Positions 23,993 through 32,420 of a stretch of DNA of 64,000 nucleotides are shown in pieces; position 1 is the first letter of the stretch; each line of letters begins with the position of its first letter. The stretch comes from Bradyrhizobium sp. B097. Lineage in GTDB: Bacteria > Pseudomonadota > Alphaproteobacteria > Rhizobiales > Xanthobacteraceae. Location: the NCBI RefSeq assembly GCF_038957035.1, contig NZ_CP152412.1, forward strand, positions 930,001-994,000. Direction: 5' to 3'. The notes under the pieces are model-generated. The model saw only the letters and a list, made by a program, of their open reading frames with translations, searched no databases and was not told where the DNA came from. A program made the position numbers and the translations under genes.

Positions 23993-26053
23993 GTGCCCTT
24001 CCCGACCACAAGTTCGCCGCTCGCCCGCGCCTTGGCTGAGCGCAACTACGAACAGCCGACCCCTGTCCAGCTCGCCGTGCTCGCGGACGACGCCGTCGAC
24101 CGTGATCTTCTCGTTTCGGCCCAAACCGGGTCGGGCAAGACCGTTGCCTACGGATTGGCCATGGCAAAGGATCTGCTCGACGGCGCCGAGCGGTTCGAGC
24201 CGGCCGCCGCGCCGCTGGCGCTGATCGTCGCGCCGACCCGGGAGCTCGCCTTGCAGGTTCAGCGCGAGCTCGCCTGGCTCTATGAACATGCGGACGGTCG
24301 CGTCGTCTCCTGCGTCGGCGGCATGGACCCGCGCCGCGAGCAGCGCGAGCTTGCCGCGGGCGCCCACATCGTGGTCGGCACACCCGGCCGGTTGTGCGAT
24401 CATTTGCGGCGGGGGCGTCTCGACATTTCGGGATTGCGGGTCGTCGTCCTCGACGAGGCCGATGAGATGCTCAATCTCGGCTTCCGCGAGGACATGGAGT
24501 TCATCCTCGAGACCACGCCGGACACGCGCCGAACCCTGCTGTTCTCGGCGACGTTTCCGCGCGGCATCGTCGCGCTGGCCAAGCAGTATCAGCAACAGGC
24601 GTTCCGGATCGAGGTCGCGGGCGACGAGGGCGGCCATGCCGATATCGAGTACCGCGCCATCCGGGTGGCCGCCGACGATGTCGAGCACGCGGTCGTCAAC
24701 GTGCTGCGCTTCCATGAGGCGCCGAGCGCGCTGGTGTTTTGCAACACGCGAGAAGCCGTCAGGCATTTGCAGGCGGCGCTGCTGGAGCGCGGGTTCTCCG
24801 TGGCCTCGCTGTCAGGCGAAATGACCCAGAACGAGCGCACCCAGGCGCTGCAGGCGTTGCGCGACGGACGGTCCAGGGTCTGTGTCGCGACCGACGTGGC
24901 GGCGCGCGGCATCGACCTGCCGAGCCTCGACCTCGTCATTCATGCCGATCTGCCGAAAGATCCGGAGGTCATGCAACATCGCTCGGGCCGCACCGGCCGC
25001 GCCGGGCGCAAGGGTGTCAGCATCCTGCTGGTGCCGCCGGCACGGCGGCGCCGCGCCGAATTGCTGCTGAATCTGGCCGGCATCGATGTGGTCTGGGGTT
25101 CTGCGCCGCAGGCGGACGAGATCCGCAAGCTCGATCATGACCGCCTGCTGCAGGACGCGGTGTTCTCCGAGGAGGTGACATCAGACGATCAGGTGCTCGC
25201 GCAGGCCTTGCTTGCCGAACGGTCGCCCGAGGCGATCGCCGCGGCGCTGGCCCGGTTTTATCGCGCGCGGCTGCCTGCGCCCGAAGACATTCTCGATCCC
25301 GGCGATGGCCGGAGCCGCGATCGCGACGATCGCCGCGGCGAGCGCACCTCGCGCCGCGAGGATCGTCCCGCCGGGCCGCGATCGAAGACCGGCAAGTCCT
25401 CCCCGCGTCACGGCATGGAGGAGGCCACCGTCTGGTTCCGCGCCTCGATCGGACGCAGGAAGAATGCCGAAGCCCGCTGGCTGTTGCCGATGATCTGCCG
25501 TCGCGGCGGCATCGACAAGCACGACATCGGCGCCATCAAGATCCTGGACACGACCACCGAGTTCGAGATCGCCGCGCGGGTCGCAGATTCCTTCGCCGTC
25601 AAGATCAAGCGTCCGGACAAGGAAGACACCATCCGCATCGAGCCGCTGGCGGACGCTCCGCAGCGGCAGGCACCCTCGGACAAGCCGGCGCGCAAGCCCA
25701 GGCAGGATGCTTGGCGCGACAAGGATGACGGCGGCCACAGCGCACCGCGCCGCGACGAGCCGCGCGACGACGCGGCCGCAAAGCGACGCGGCAAGCCGGA
25801 CCGCGAGGCGAGAGCGTATTCGAACGAAGGCGCGGGCCGTTCGCGTGAAGACTACGCGCCAAGGCAGGAACCGAGAGCTGCGTTCCGGTTCGACCGGGAC
25901 GGCAAAGGCGCGAAGCCGAAATCTGGCGATGAGCCAAGGTTTGCAAAGAAGAAGCAGCATCGAAGCAAACCCGGCCAGGCTGGACACTGGCCAGACGTGT
26001 CGGCGGCGAAACCGAAGTTCGGCAAGAAGCCAAAGAAAAAGCATCGCGGCTGA
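23993..26053 (+). CDS. DEAD-box RNA helicase with DbpA-type RNA-binding domain and long basic tail
   Basis: A 686-residue helicase. The Q motif PTPVQ, motif I AQTGSGKT (43-50), PTRELA, GTPGR, DEAD (VLDEADEML), SAT, and HRSGRTGRAGRKG are all present. A DbpA-type domain (EEATVWFRASIGRRKNAEARWLL to ADSFAVKIKRP) follows at about 475-560, and then a ~130-residue Lys/Arg/Asp-rich low-complexity tail that ends KPKKKHRG. It probably remodels rRNA or mRNA structure in ribosome assembly or cold response. GTG 23993 is chosen because the conserved N-terminus FPTTSSPLARALAERNY begins there. Confidence 0.92.
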   Translation: MPFPTTSSPLARALAERNYEQPTPVQLAVLADDAVDRDLLVSAQTGSGKTVAYGLAMAKDLLDGAERFEPAAAPLALIVAPTRELALQVQRELAWLYEHADGRVVSCVGGMDPRREQRELAAGAHIVVGTPGRLCDHLRRGRLDISGLRVVVLDEADEMLNLGFREDMEFILETTPDTRRTLLFSATFPRGIVALAKQYQQQAFRIEVAGDEGGHADIEYRAIRVAADDVEHAVVNVLRFHEAPSALVFCNTREAVRHLQAALLERGFSVASLSGEMTQNERTQALQALRDGRSRVCVATDVAARGIDLPSLDLVIHADLPKDPEVMQHRSGRTGRAGRKGVSILLVPPARRRRAELLLNLAGIDVVWGSAPQADEIRKLDHDRLLQDAVFSEEVTSDDQVLAQALLAERSPEAIAAALARFYRARLPAPEDILDPGDGRSRDRDDRRGERTSRREDRPAGPRSKTGKSSPRHGMEEATVWFRASIGRRKNAEARWLLPMICRRGGIDKHDIGAIKILDTTTEFEIAARVADSFAVKIKRPDKEDTIRIEPLADAPQRQAPSDKPARKPRQDAWRDKDDGGHSAPRRDEPRDDAAAKRRGKPDREARAYSNEGAGRSREDYAPRQEPRAAFRFDRDGKGAKPKSGDEPRFAKKKQHRSKPGQAGHWPDVSAAKPKFGKKPKKKHRG

Positions 26054-26130
26054 GCTGGCGCCGGTGGCGCAGCACTTCGGTCAACGCCCCGCTACGAGCC
26101 AGAATACAAGGCCGCGTTCCAACCAACACC

Positions 26131-26234
26131 TGTCATCGCCCGGCTTGACCGGGCGATCCAGTACGCCGCGGCTTCTCGGCTCAAGCGCCGGCGCCTCTGG
26201 AATACTGGATCACCCGCATGCGCGGGTGATGACA
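26131..26234. repeat. dispersed intergenic palindrome (TGTCATC...GATGACA)
   Basis: The outer arms TGTCATC and GATGACA enclose GCCCGG-CTTGA-CCGGGC, GATCCAGTA / TACTGGATC and ACCCGC-ATGCGCGGGT. The nested design is typical of mobile-looking palindromic repeats in Bradyrhizobium intergenic DNA. It lies between the helicase and the convergent GGDEF gene and could also end transcription. Confidence 0.75.
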
Positions 26235-26266
26235 CCGAATATGCTATTTAACGTACGAAGCCGAAC

Positions 26267-27760
26267 TCACGCCACCAGCGCGATCTTCGGCACGGTGGCG
26301 AGCACCGACTGGTTGCGGCCGTTGGCCTTGGCGGCGTAGAGCGCCTTGTCGGCGGCTTCGATCAGGTCGGACCATTGCTGGCCTGCAAGCGGCCGCATGC
26401 TGGCGACGCCGACGCTCACTGTCGTGATCAGCTCACCCTCGCACCATTGCTGGACCTTGCCGCGGATGGTCTCGGCCAGGTTGAAAGCCTCGAGCGCGGT
26501 CATGTTGGGCAGCAGCACGGCGAATTCCTCGCCGCCGAAGCGCGCCGGGCAATCGCCGGCGCGGCGCACCGCATCCGAAATGCAGATCGCGATTCCCACC
26601 AGCACCTGATCGCCGGCCTGATGCCCGTAGGTGTCGTTGTAGGCCTTGAAGTGATCGGCATCGATCATCAACAGCGCGACCGGCTGGCCGTAGCGGCCGG
26701 CACGGCGCCATTCGCGGTCGATCTCGGTATCGAACTTGCGCCGGTTCTTCAGGCCGGTGAGCGCGTCGGTGGTCGCCAGCTCCTCGAGCTTGTCCTCGGC
26801 GTCGGCGCGGCGGACGATCTCGCGGGCCAGCACCAGCGTCGCGCTGAGCACGAACAGCACCAGAAAGGCCATGATTGTGCCGATCCGGACCGCCTCGGTG
26901 CGCCACAGATTGAAGACAGCTTCGAGCGGCTTGCCGACCACCACGTAAAGCGGCCCGCTGCTGCTGCGTCTGACATAGAGCCGCGGCGTGTCGTCGACCG
27001 GGCCCTTGCCGGAGAACGCGCCGCCCACCTTCAGGTTCTCGGATCGCCAGTCCAGCTGCTCGGCGAGGTTCTTGCCGATCACGTCGAGATCGAACGGCGT
27101 CCGCATGATGATGGTGCGGTCGTTGCGTAGCACCGTGATGGTGTCGCCCGGCGTGAGGTTCAGCCGCCCGAACAGATCGTGGAAATAGCTGAAGCGGATC
27201 GAGCCGACCACGACGCCGAGAAAGCGGCCGTCCTCGCCGGTGATGCGCCGGCTCAGCACGATGGCGTAGGCGCCGCGATGCAGCATCGGCCGGCTGACAT
27301 ACAGCCCGGCGTCGGGATGGTCGCGCTGGATGGCGAAATACTCCTCGTCGCTGCGGTTCTCCGGCTGCGGATCGAGGCTTGCTGCGTCGATGGTCAGATT
27401 GCCTTTGGTGTCGAACACCTGGATCGCGCCGAAATGCTTTGCGGTCGCGGCGTGATCGAACAGGATCAGCTGGCGCAGTTCCTTGCTGACGCCGCGGATC
27501 TCCGGCATTTCCAGATTGCTGGCGACCGCGCGCAGCGACAGGTCGTAAAGCTCGACGTTGCGGCTGATGTCGGCCTCGATCCCTGACGCCAAATTCTCCA
27601 GGGTCCGGCGGGCCAGCTGTTCCTCGCCGCGGCGCATGTCGAACATCACGCCGGCGCAGATCGCGGAAAAGCCGAGGACGGTCGCAATCGACGCCGCGAT
27701 CAGCAGCTTTGCCGATAGCCGCCAACGCCGCCTTGCGTCGTTTCCCCGTCGAAATGGCAT
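26267..27760 (-). CDS. membrane diguanylate cyclase with periplasmic sensor domain
   Basis: A 497-residue protein. A first membrane helix near residues 15-40 (LLIAASIATVLGFSAICAGV), a periplasmic Cache-like sensor of about 250 residues (LYVSRPMLHRGAYAIVLSRRI; GVVVGSIRFSYFHDLFGRL), a second helix (IGTIMAFLVLFVLSATLVLA), and a C-terminal GGDEF domain with active-site GGEEF and DALTGLKNRRKFD. The GGEEF signature supports synthesis of cyclic di-GMP. No RxxD inhibitory site is evident before GGEEF. ATG 27760 is chosen because GGAG lies 7 bases ahead. Confidence 0.92.
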   Translation of the reverse strand: MPFRRGNDARRRWRLSAKLLIAASIATVLGFSAICAGVMFDMRRGEEQLARRTLENLASGIEADISRNVELYDLSLRAVASNLEMPEIRGVSKELRQLILFDHAATAKHFGAIQVFDTKGNLTIDAASLDPQPENRSDEEYFAIQRDHPDAGLYVSRPMLHRGAYAIVLSRRITGEDGRFLGVVVGSIRFSYFHDLFGRLNLTPGDTITVLRNDRTIIMRTPFDLDVIGKNLAEQLDWRSENLKVGGAFSGKGPVDDTPRLYVRRSSSGPLYVVVGKPLEAVFNLWRTEAVRIGTIMAFLVLFVLSATLVLAREIVRRADAEDKLEELATTDALTGLKNRRKFDTEIDREWRRAGRYGQPVALLMIDADHFKAYNDTYGHQAGDQVLVGIAICISDAVRRAGDCPARFGGEEFAVLLPNMTALEAFNLAETIRGKVQQWCEGELITTVSVGVASMRPLAGQQWSDLIEAADKALYAAKANGRNQSVLATVPKIALVA

Positions 27761-27882
27761 GTCCCACTCCAAAGCGTCGTCATGCAACGGGAAATCTTGT
27801 TGTCGCCTTAAATGGCGACAGCGGCCGCCGAATGGGTTAACGGGTGGTTGCCGGACCCTGGTTTATTGTCATCGAGGATGTT

Positions 27883-28140
27883 GTGAACGACTACGACGCG
27901 CTGCGGGATTATCTGAAGAAGCAGTATTTGCCCGAATTCGTGCTGACCTTCGACGAGATCGAGGCGATCATCGATGCGGCGCTGCCGCGCGCCGCGCACC
28001 GGGCGTCGTGGTGGGAAACCCTGCGCAGCCCGCAGGAGAAGATGCCGCAGCGCGAAGCCTGCCTCGACGCCGGCTACATCGCCACCCGCCAGGCCGACGG
28101 CAGGAGTGTCAGGTTCAAGCGGATGCCGAAGCCGCGCTAA
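27883..28140 (+). CDS. small DUF7662-like protein
   Basis: An 85-residue protein: VNDYDALRDYLKKQ, VLTFDEIEAIIDAALPRAAH, ASWWETLRSPQ, CLDAGYIATRQ, RSVRFKRM. This pattern (YD-LRDYL, LTF-EIE-II, WW, W/C-L-AGY, V-F-R) matches my recollection of the DUF7662 family, whose function is unknown. The frame opens at GTG 27844, but GTG 27883 has GAGG at a good distance and starts just before the conserved motif. Divergent from the diguanylate cyclase. Confidence 0.65.
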   Translation: MNDYDALRDYLKKQYLPEFVLTFDEIEAIIDAALPRAAHRASWWETLRSPQEKMPQREACLDAGYIATRQADGRSVRFKRMPKPR

Positions 28141-28182
28141 GGCGCGATCCTGAGAGGTCGGACAGTAACCGCGAAGAAGGTG

Positions 28183-28311
28183 CGCTCCCTCTCCCGCTTG
28201 CGGGGGAGGGCTGGGGTGGGGGCTCTCTCCACGAGTCGCATCGCGGAGAGAGCCCCCACCCGCAACGCATCTTCGATGCGATGCGACCTCCCCCGCAAGC
28301 GGGAGAGGTGC
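28183..28311. repeat. dispersed palindrome of the CTCCCGCTTGCGGGGGAGG type
   Basis: The outer arms CCTCTCCCGCTTGCGGGGGAGG and CCTCCCCCGCAAGCGGGAGAGG are inverted copies. Inside, GGTGGGGGCTCTCTCC pairs with GGAGAGAGCCCCCACC. This is one of the most familiar repeated elements between genes in Bradyrhizobiaceae. Confidence 0.8.
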
Positions 28312-28355
28312 AGTGAGTTCGCGGCAGGACCGATGCTAACTTACTTGATCGCGCG

Positions 28356-31232
28356 TTAGCTTGCGGCTTCCAGCCGTTCCTCGGTAAGCAGGCGCGTCGC
28401 GGCATCCGCGTCCATCGGCTCGCCGAAGGCAAAGCCCTGCGCGTATTCGCAGCCGAGCTGGTAGAGCTCGACGGCGTCCGAATCCGTCTCGGCGCCCTCC
28501 GCGACCACTTCCATGCCGAGATCGTGCGCCAGCGCGATGATCGATTTCAGGATCACCGGGCGGGTGCCGCGGCTCGTGGTGCGGACGAAGGACTGGTCGA
28601 TCTTGATGGTGTCGAACGGGAAGCGCTGCAAATAGGACAGCGAGGAATGTCCGGTGCCGAAATCGTCGAGCGACAGCCCGGTGCCCAGCTCGCGGATCCG
28701 CGCCAGCATCTGGGCCGCGTGCTCCGGGTTCTCCATGACCAGCGATTCCGTCAGCTCCAGCTTCAGCGTGCCGCGCGCCACCGAGGAGCGCGACAGCACG
28801 GTGCGGATATCGTGGATCAAATCGTGGCGCAGCAACTGCCGCGACGACACGTTGACCGACGCGAAGATCGGCTCGCGCGCGCGCATCGCGCGCTGCCACA
28901 CCGCGAGCTGGCGCGCGGTCTGGTCCATCACGAACATGCCGAGATCGACGATCAGGCCGGTCTCCTCGGCGACGTTGATGAACTCCGACGGCGACATCCG
29001 GCCGAGCTTGGGATGGTCCCAGCGCACCAGCGCCTCGAAGCCGGCGATCGCGCGATCCTCCAGCCGCACGATCGGCTGGTACAGGATTGTGAGCTCCTGG
29101 CGCTCGATGGCGCGGCGCAGGTCGCTCTCCAAGGTCAGGCGATCGGTCTTCCGCGCCCGCATCGCCGGCTTGTAGACATCGATGCGGTCGCCGCCGATCC
29201 GTTTCGAATGATACATCGCAAGCTCGGCGTCCTTGATGATCTCGTCGGTCAGCGGCGCCGCCGGGTCGGACAGAGCAAGGCCGATCGAGGCGGTCAGGAA
29301 GATCTCGCGGTCGTTGAACGCGATCGGGGCGCGGATGGTCTTGCGGATGGTCTCGGCGAAATTGGTGATCCGCGCCGGGTCCTGCTCGGACAGCAGGATC
29401 AGGCCGAACTGGTCGCCGGCCATCCGCGCCAGCGTGTCCTGCGGCTTCAGGATGCGGGTCAGACGGCGCGCCAGCGTCAGCAGGATGGAGTCGCCGACCG
29501 CGATGCCGACGGAATCGTTGACCTGCTTGAAGCGGTCGAGGTCGATCACCATCAAGGTCGGCCGCAAGTTCGGCATGGTCTTGGCGAGGTTCGCCACCGC
29601 GCCGAGGCGATCCATGAACAGCCGGCGGTTCGGCAGGCCGGTCAGATTGTCATGCACGGAGTCATGCAACATCCGCTCTTCGGAGTTCTTGAACTCGGTG
29701 ACGTCGGTCAGCGTGCCGACCACGCGCGAGACCTCGCCGTCGGAGCCGACCACGGGCCGCGCCTTCAGCGCGAACCACATGAAGTGGCCGTCGGGCGTGC
29801 GCAGCCGGAAATCCTGCACCAGGCGGCCGCGGCGCTGGTCGAGCACGCTGTCGAGTGCGGCGCGGAAGCGGTCCTGGTCGAGCGGGTGCAGCACTTCGAG
29901 CCATTTCGCCGCCGGGCCTTCCAGCGTGCCACGCTTCAGGCCGAGCAGCGCCTCGGTCTCGGGGCTGGTGAACACCTTGTCGGCGGACACGTCCCAGTCC
30001 CAGATCAGATCGCCGGAGCCGGTCAGCGCCAAGGCGCGGCGCTCGACATCGGAGACGACGCCGGTGGTGGCGCCGCCGCCGGCGAAGGCGTGCTGCATCA
30101 CCGTAAAGCCGATCAGCATGACGATCAGCACGAGGCCGCCGAGCAGCGCCGGGCCGACGATGTCGTTGGTGACGGAACCCGCGACCGTCATGCCGGCCGC
30201 GACCACCCAGACCACCAGCAAGAACCAGGTCGGGATCAACAGCACCGCGCGATCGAAGCCGTGGGTCGAGAGATAGACGATCAGCGCGAAGCCGGCGAAG
30301 GCGATCATCACCAGCGACATCCGCGCGATGCCGGAGGCGACCGCGGGATCGAACAGCGCCAGCGCCACCAGCGAACCGAGGAAGACGAGCCAGCCGATCG
30401 TGATGTGCGAGTAGCGGACGTGCCAACGACTGAGATTGAGGTACGCGAACAGGAACACGAGCAGTGTCGCCGCGAGGATCGCCTCGCCCGCCGCGCGCCA
30501 GACGCGCTCGGCGTTGTTCGACATGTCGAGCACCTTGCCCCAGAAGCCGAAGTCGACGCCGATATAGACCAGCACCGCCCAGGCCAGCGCCGCGGCGGCG
30601 GGGAACATGATGCTGCCCTTGACCACAAACAAAATCGTGAGCACGAGCGCGAGCAGGCCCGAGATGCCGATCACGATGCCCTGGTACAGCGTGAACGAAT
30701 TGACCTTGTCCTTGTAGGCGTCGGGTTCCCACAGATAGAGCTGCGGCAGCTTGTCGGTGCGCAGTTCCGCGACATAGGTGACGACAGCGCCGGGATCGAG
30801 CGTGATGCGGAACACGTCGGCGGTCGGACTCTCCTGCCGCTCGGGACGATCGCCGACCGACGGCGTGATGGTGGCGATGCGCGACAGGCCGAGGTCGGGC
30901 CACAACAGGCCCGACGACACGATGCGATAATGCGGCGCGACGATCAGGCGGTCGAGCTGGTCGTCGGTGTTGTTGGCGAGTGCGAACACCACCCAGTTCT
31001 GACCGCCTTCGCGGGCGCGAACTTCGATGCGGCGCACGATGCCGTCGGTTCCGGGTGCGGTGGAGACCTGGATGCGGTCGGTTTCGCTGCGCTGATGGTC
31101 GAGAACCGCGGTGAGGTCGATCGCCGGCGCATCGCTGCGCACGCTGACCGCGTCGATCGCATACGCGTCAGGCGCAGCGGCAAACATCATGAGGCCCAGC
31201 GCCAGCAGCGCAAGGCACCTGATCAGACGCAA
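28356..31232 (-). CDS. GGDEF-EAL protein with membrane sensor; probable c-di-GMP phosphodiesterase
   Basis: A 958-residue inner-membrane protein. It has a signal peptide (LALLALGLMMFAAAPDAYA), a ~150-residue periplasmic domain and about seven membrane helices (~185-385). A PAS domain follows (~400-525, WDWDVSADKVFTSPE to GTLTDVTEFKN), then GGDEF and EAL domains. The layout resembles the 7TM-DISM sensors. The GGDEF signature is degenerate (AGDQF near 606), so cyclase activity is unlikely. The EAL domain keeps FEALVRW (near 732), NVSSRQL, ELTES, DDFGTGHSS, KIDQSFV and EGAET, so c-di-GMP hydrolysis is expected. Confidence 0.93.
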   Translation of the reverse strand: MRLIRCLALLALGLMMFAAAPDAYAIDAVSVRSDAPAIDLTAVLDHQRSETDRIQVSTAPGTDGIVRRIEVRAREGGQNWVVFALANNTDDQLDRLIVAPHYRIVSSGLLWPDLGLSRIATITPSVGDRPERQESPTADVFRITLDPGAVVTYVAELRTDKLPQLYLWEPDAYKDKVNSFTLYQGIVIGISGLLALVLTILFVVKGSIMFPAAAALAWAVLVYIGVDFGFWGKVLDMSNNAERVWRAAGEAILAATLLVFLFAYLNLSRWHVRYSHITIGWLVFLGSLVALALFDPAVASGIARMSLVMIAFAGFALIVYLSTHGFDRAVLLIPTWFLLVVWVVAAGMTVAGSVTNDIVGPALLGGLVLIVMLIGFTVMQHAFAGGGATTGVVSDVERRALALTGSGDLIWDWDVSADKVFTSPETEALLGLKRGTLEGPAAKWLEVLHPLDQDRFRAALDSVLDQRRGRLVQDFRLRTPDGHFMWFALKARPVVGSDGEVSRVVGTLTDVTEFKNSEERMLHDSVHDNLTGLPNRRLFMDRLGAVANLAKTMPNLRPTLMVIDLDRFKQVNDSVGIAVGDSILLTLARRLTRILKPQDTLARMAGDQFGLILLSEQDPARITNFAETIRKTIRAPIAFNDREIFLTASIGLALSDPAAPLTDEIIKDAELAMYHSKRIGGDRIDVYKPAMRARKTDRLTLESDLRRAIERQELTILYQPIVRLEDRAIAGFEALVRWDHPKLGRMSPSEFINVAEETGLIVDLGMFVMDQTARQLAVWQRAMRAREPIFASVNVSSRQLLRHDLIHDIRTVLSRSSVARGTLKLELTESLVMENPEHAAQMLARIRELGTGLSLDDFGTGHSSLSYLQRFPFDTIKIDQSFVRTTSRGTRPVILKSIIALAHDLGMEVVAEGAETDSDAVELYQLGCEYAQGFAFGEPMDADAATRLLTEERLEAAS

Positions 31233-31352
31233 TGTCAGTACTCCGCGATCGACAAACTGCCCGGGCCCGGCGACCGGCCCGGAGGTGGCGCGATAAATGA
31301 CACGAAAGCGAAGGGAATCAAAGGGTTTCCGCCCCTGCTTCCGTCGCGAGAG

Positions 31353-32351
31353 TTAAACCACCAACACAATTTTGCCAATATGTTCGCTGGTCTCCATGCG
31401 GCGGTGCGCATCGGCTGCCTTTTCCAGCGGGAATGTGCTGTCCATCAGCGGTTTGACGCGTCCTTCGCGCAGCAAGGGCAGCACCTTCGCCTCGATCGCC
31501 GCGACCATTGCCGCCTTGTCCGCATTACTACGGGGGCGCAGGGTCGAGCCGGTGTGGTGCAGCCGCTTGACCATCAGCTTGGCGAAATTGGCCGTGGCCT
31601 TCGGTGTTCCCGACAGGAACGCGATCTGGACGATACGGCCCTCGACCGCGGCGGCGTCATAGTTCCGGTCGATATAGTCGCCGCCCACCATGTCGAGGAT
31701 GACATCGGCGCCGTTGCCGCCGGTCGCCTTCTTCACCGCCTCGACGAAATCCTCGGTCTTGTAGTTGACCGCGTAATCGGCGCCGAGCTTGAGGCAGGCG
31801 TCGGCCTTGTCCTGCGAGCCGACGGTGACGATCACCTTGGCGCCGAACGCCTTGGCAAGCTGGATCGCCATGGTGCCGATGCCCGACGAGCCGCCGTGAA
31901 TCAGCAGCGTCTCGCCGGCTTGCAGCGCGCCGCGCTCGAATACGTTGTGCCACACGGTCATCAGCGTTTCCGGAATCGCGCCGGCTTCCTGCATCGTGAG
32001 CTGCGGCGGCACGGTCATCGCCTGCGCGTCCTGAGCGATGCAATATTGCGCGTAGCCGCCGCCGGCGACCAGCGACATCACCTTGTCGCCGACCTTGTGC
32101 TTTGCGCCTTCGCCGAGCGCGACCACTTCGCCCGCGATCTCGAGGCCGGGCAGGTCGCTCGCGCCGGGCGGCGGCGGATAGGAGCCGGAGCGCTGCGCGA
32201 CGTCAGGGCGATTGACGCCGGCGGCCGCGACCTTGACCAGGATTTCGCCGGGACCCGGCACCGGCAGCGCGCGGGTCTCCGGCACCAGCACCTCCGGGCC
32301 ACCTGGCTTGCTGATGGCAACGACGGTCATTTGCGCGGGCAGGTTTGGCAT
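31353..32351 (-). CDS. NAD(P)H:quinone oxidoreductase, zinc-free MDR family (PIG3-like)
   Basis: A 332-residue medium-chain dehydrogenase/reductase. The N-terminal GroES-like domain has GVNRPDVAQRSGSYPPPPGASD and GLEIAGEVVALG. The Rossmann domain has LIHGGSSGIGTMAIQLAKAFGA for NADPH. Catalytic zinc cysteines are absent, as in quinone oxidoreductases and TP53I3/PIG3-type enzymes. It probably reduces quinones or enones in the cytosol. It lies 69 bases downstream of metG on the same strand. Confidence 0.92.
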   Translation of the reverse strand: MPNLPAQMTVVAISKPGGPEVLVPETRALPVPGPGEILVKVAAAGVNRPDVAQRSGSYPPPPGASDLPGLEIAGEVVALGEGAKHKVGDKVMSLVAGGGYAQYCIAQDAQAMTVPPQLTMQEAGAIPETLMTVWHNVFERGALQAGETLLIHGGSSGIGTMAIQLAKAFGAKVIVTVGSQDKADACLKLGADYAVNYKTEDFVEAVKKATGGNGADVILDMVGGDYIDRNYDAAAVEGRIVQIAFLSGTPKATANFAKLMVKRLHHTGSTLRPRSNADKAAMVAAIEAKVLPLLREGRVKPLMDSTFPLEKAADAHRRMETSEHIGKIVLVV

Positions 32352-32420
32352 GGTTCGTCCCTGGTCAGTGAAGTGGATTGGCTGGTGGCATACCGCCTTT
32401 TCGAACGAAGCGAAACGCCA

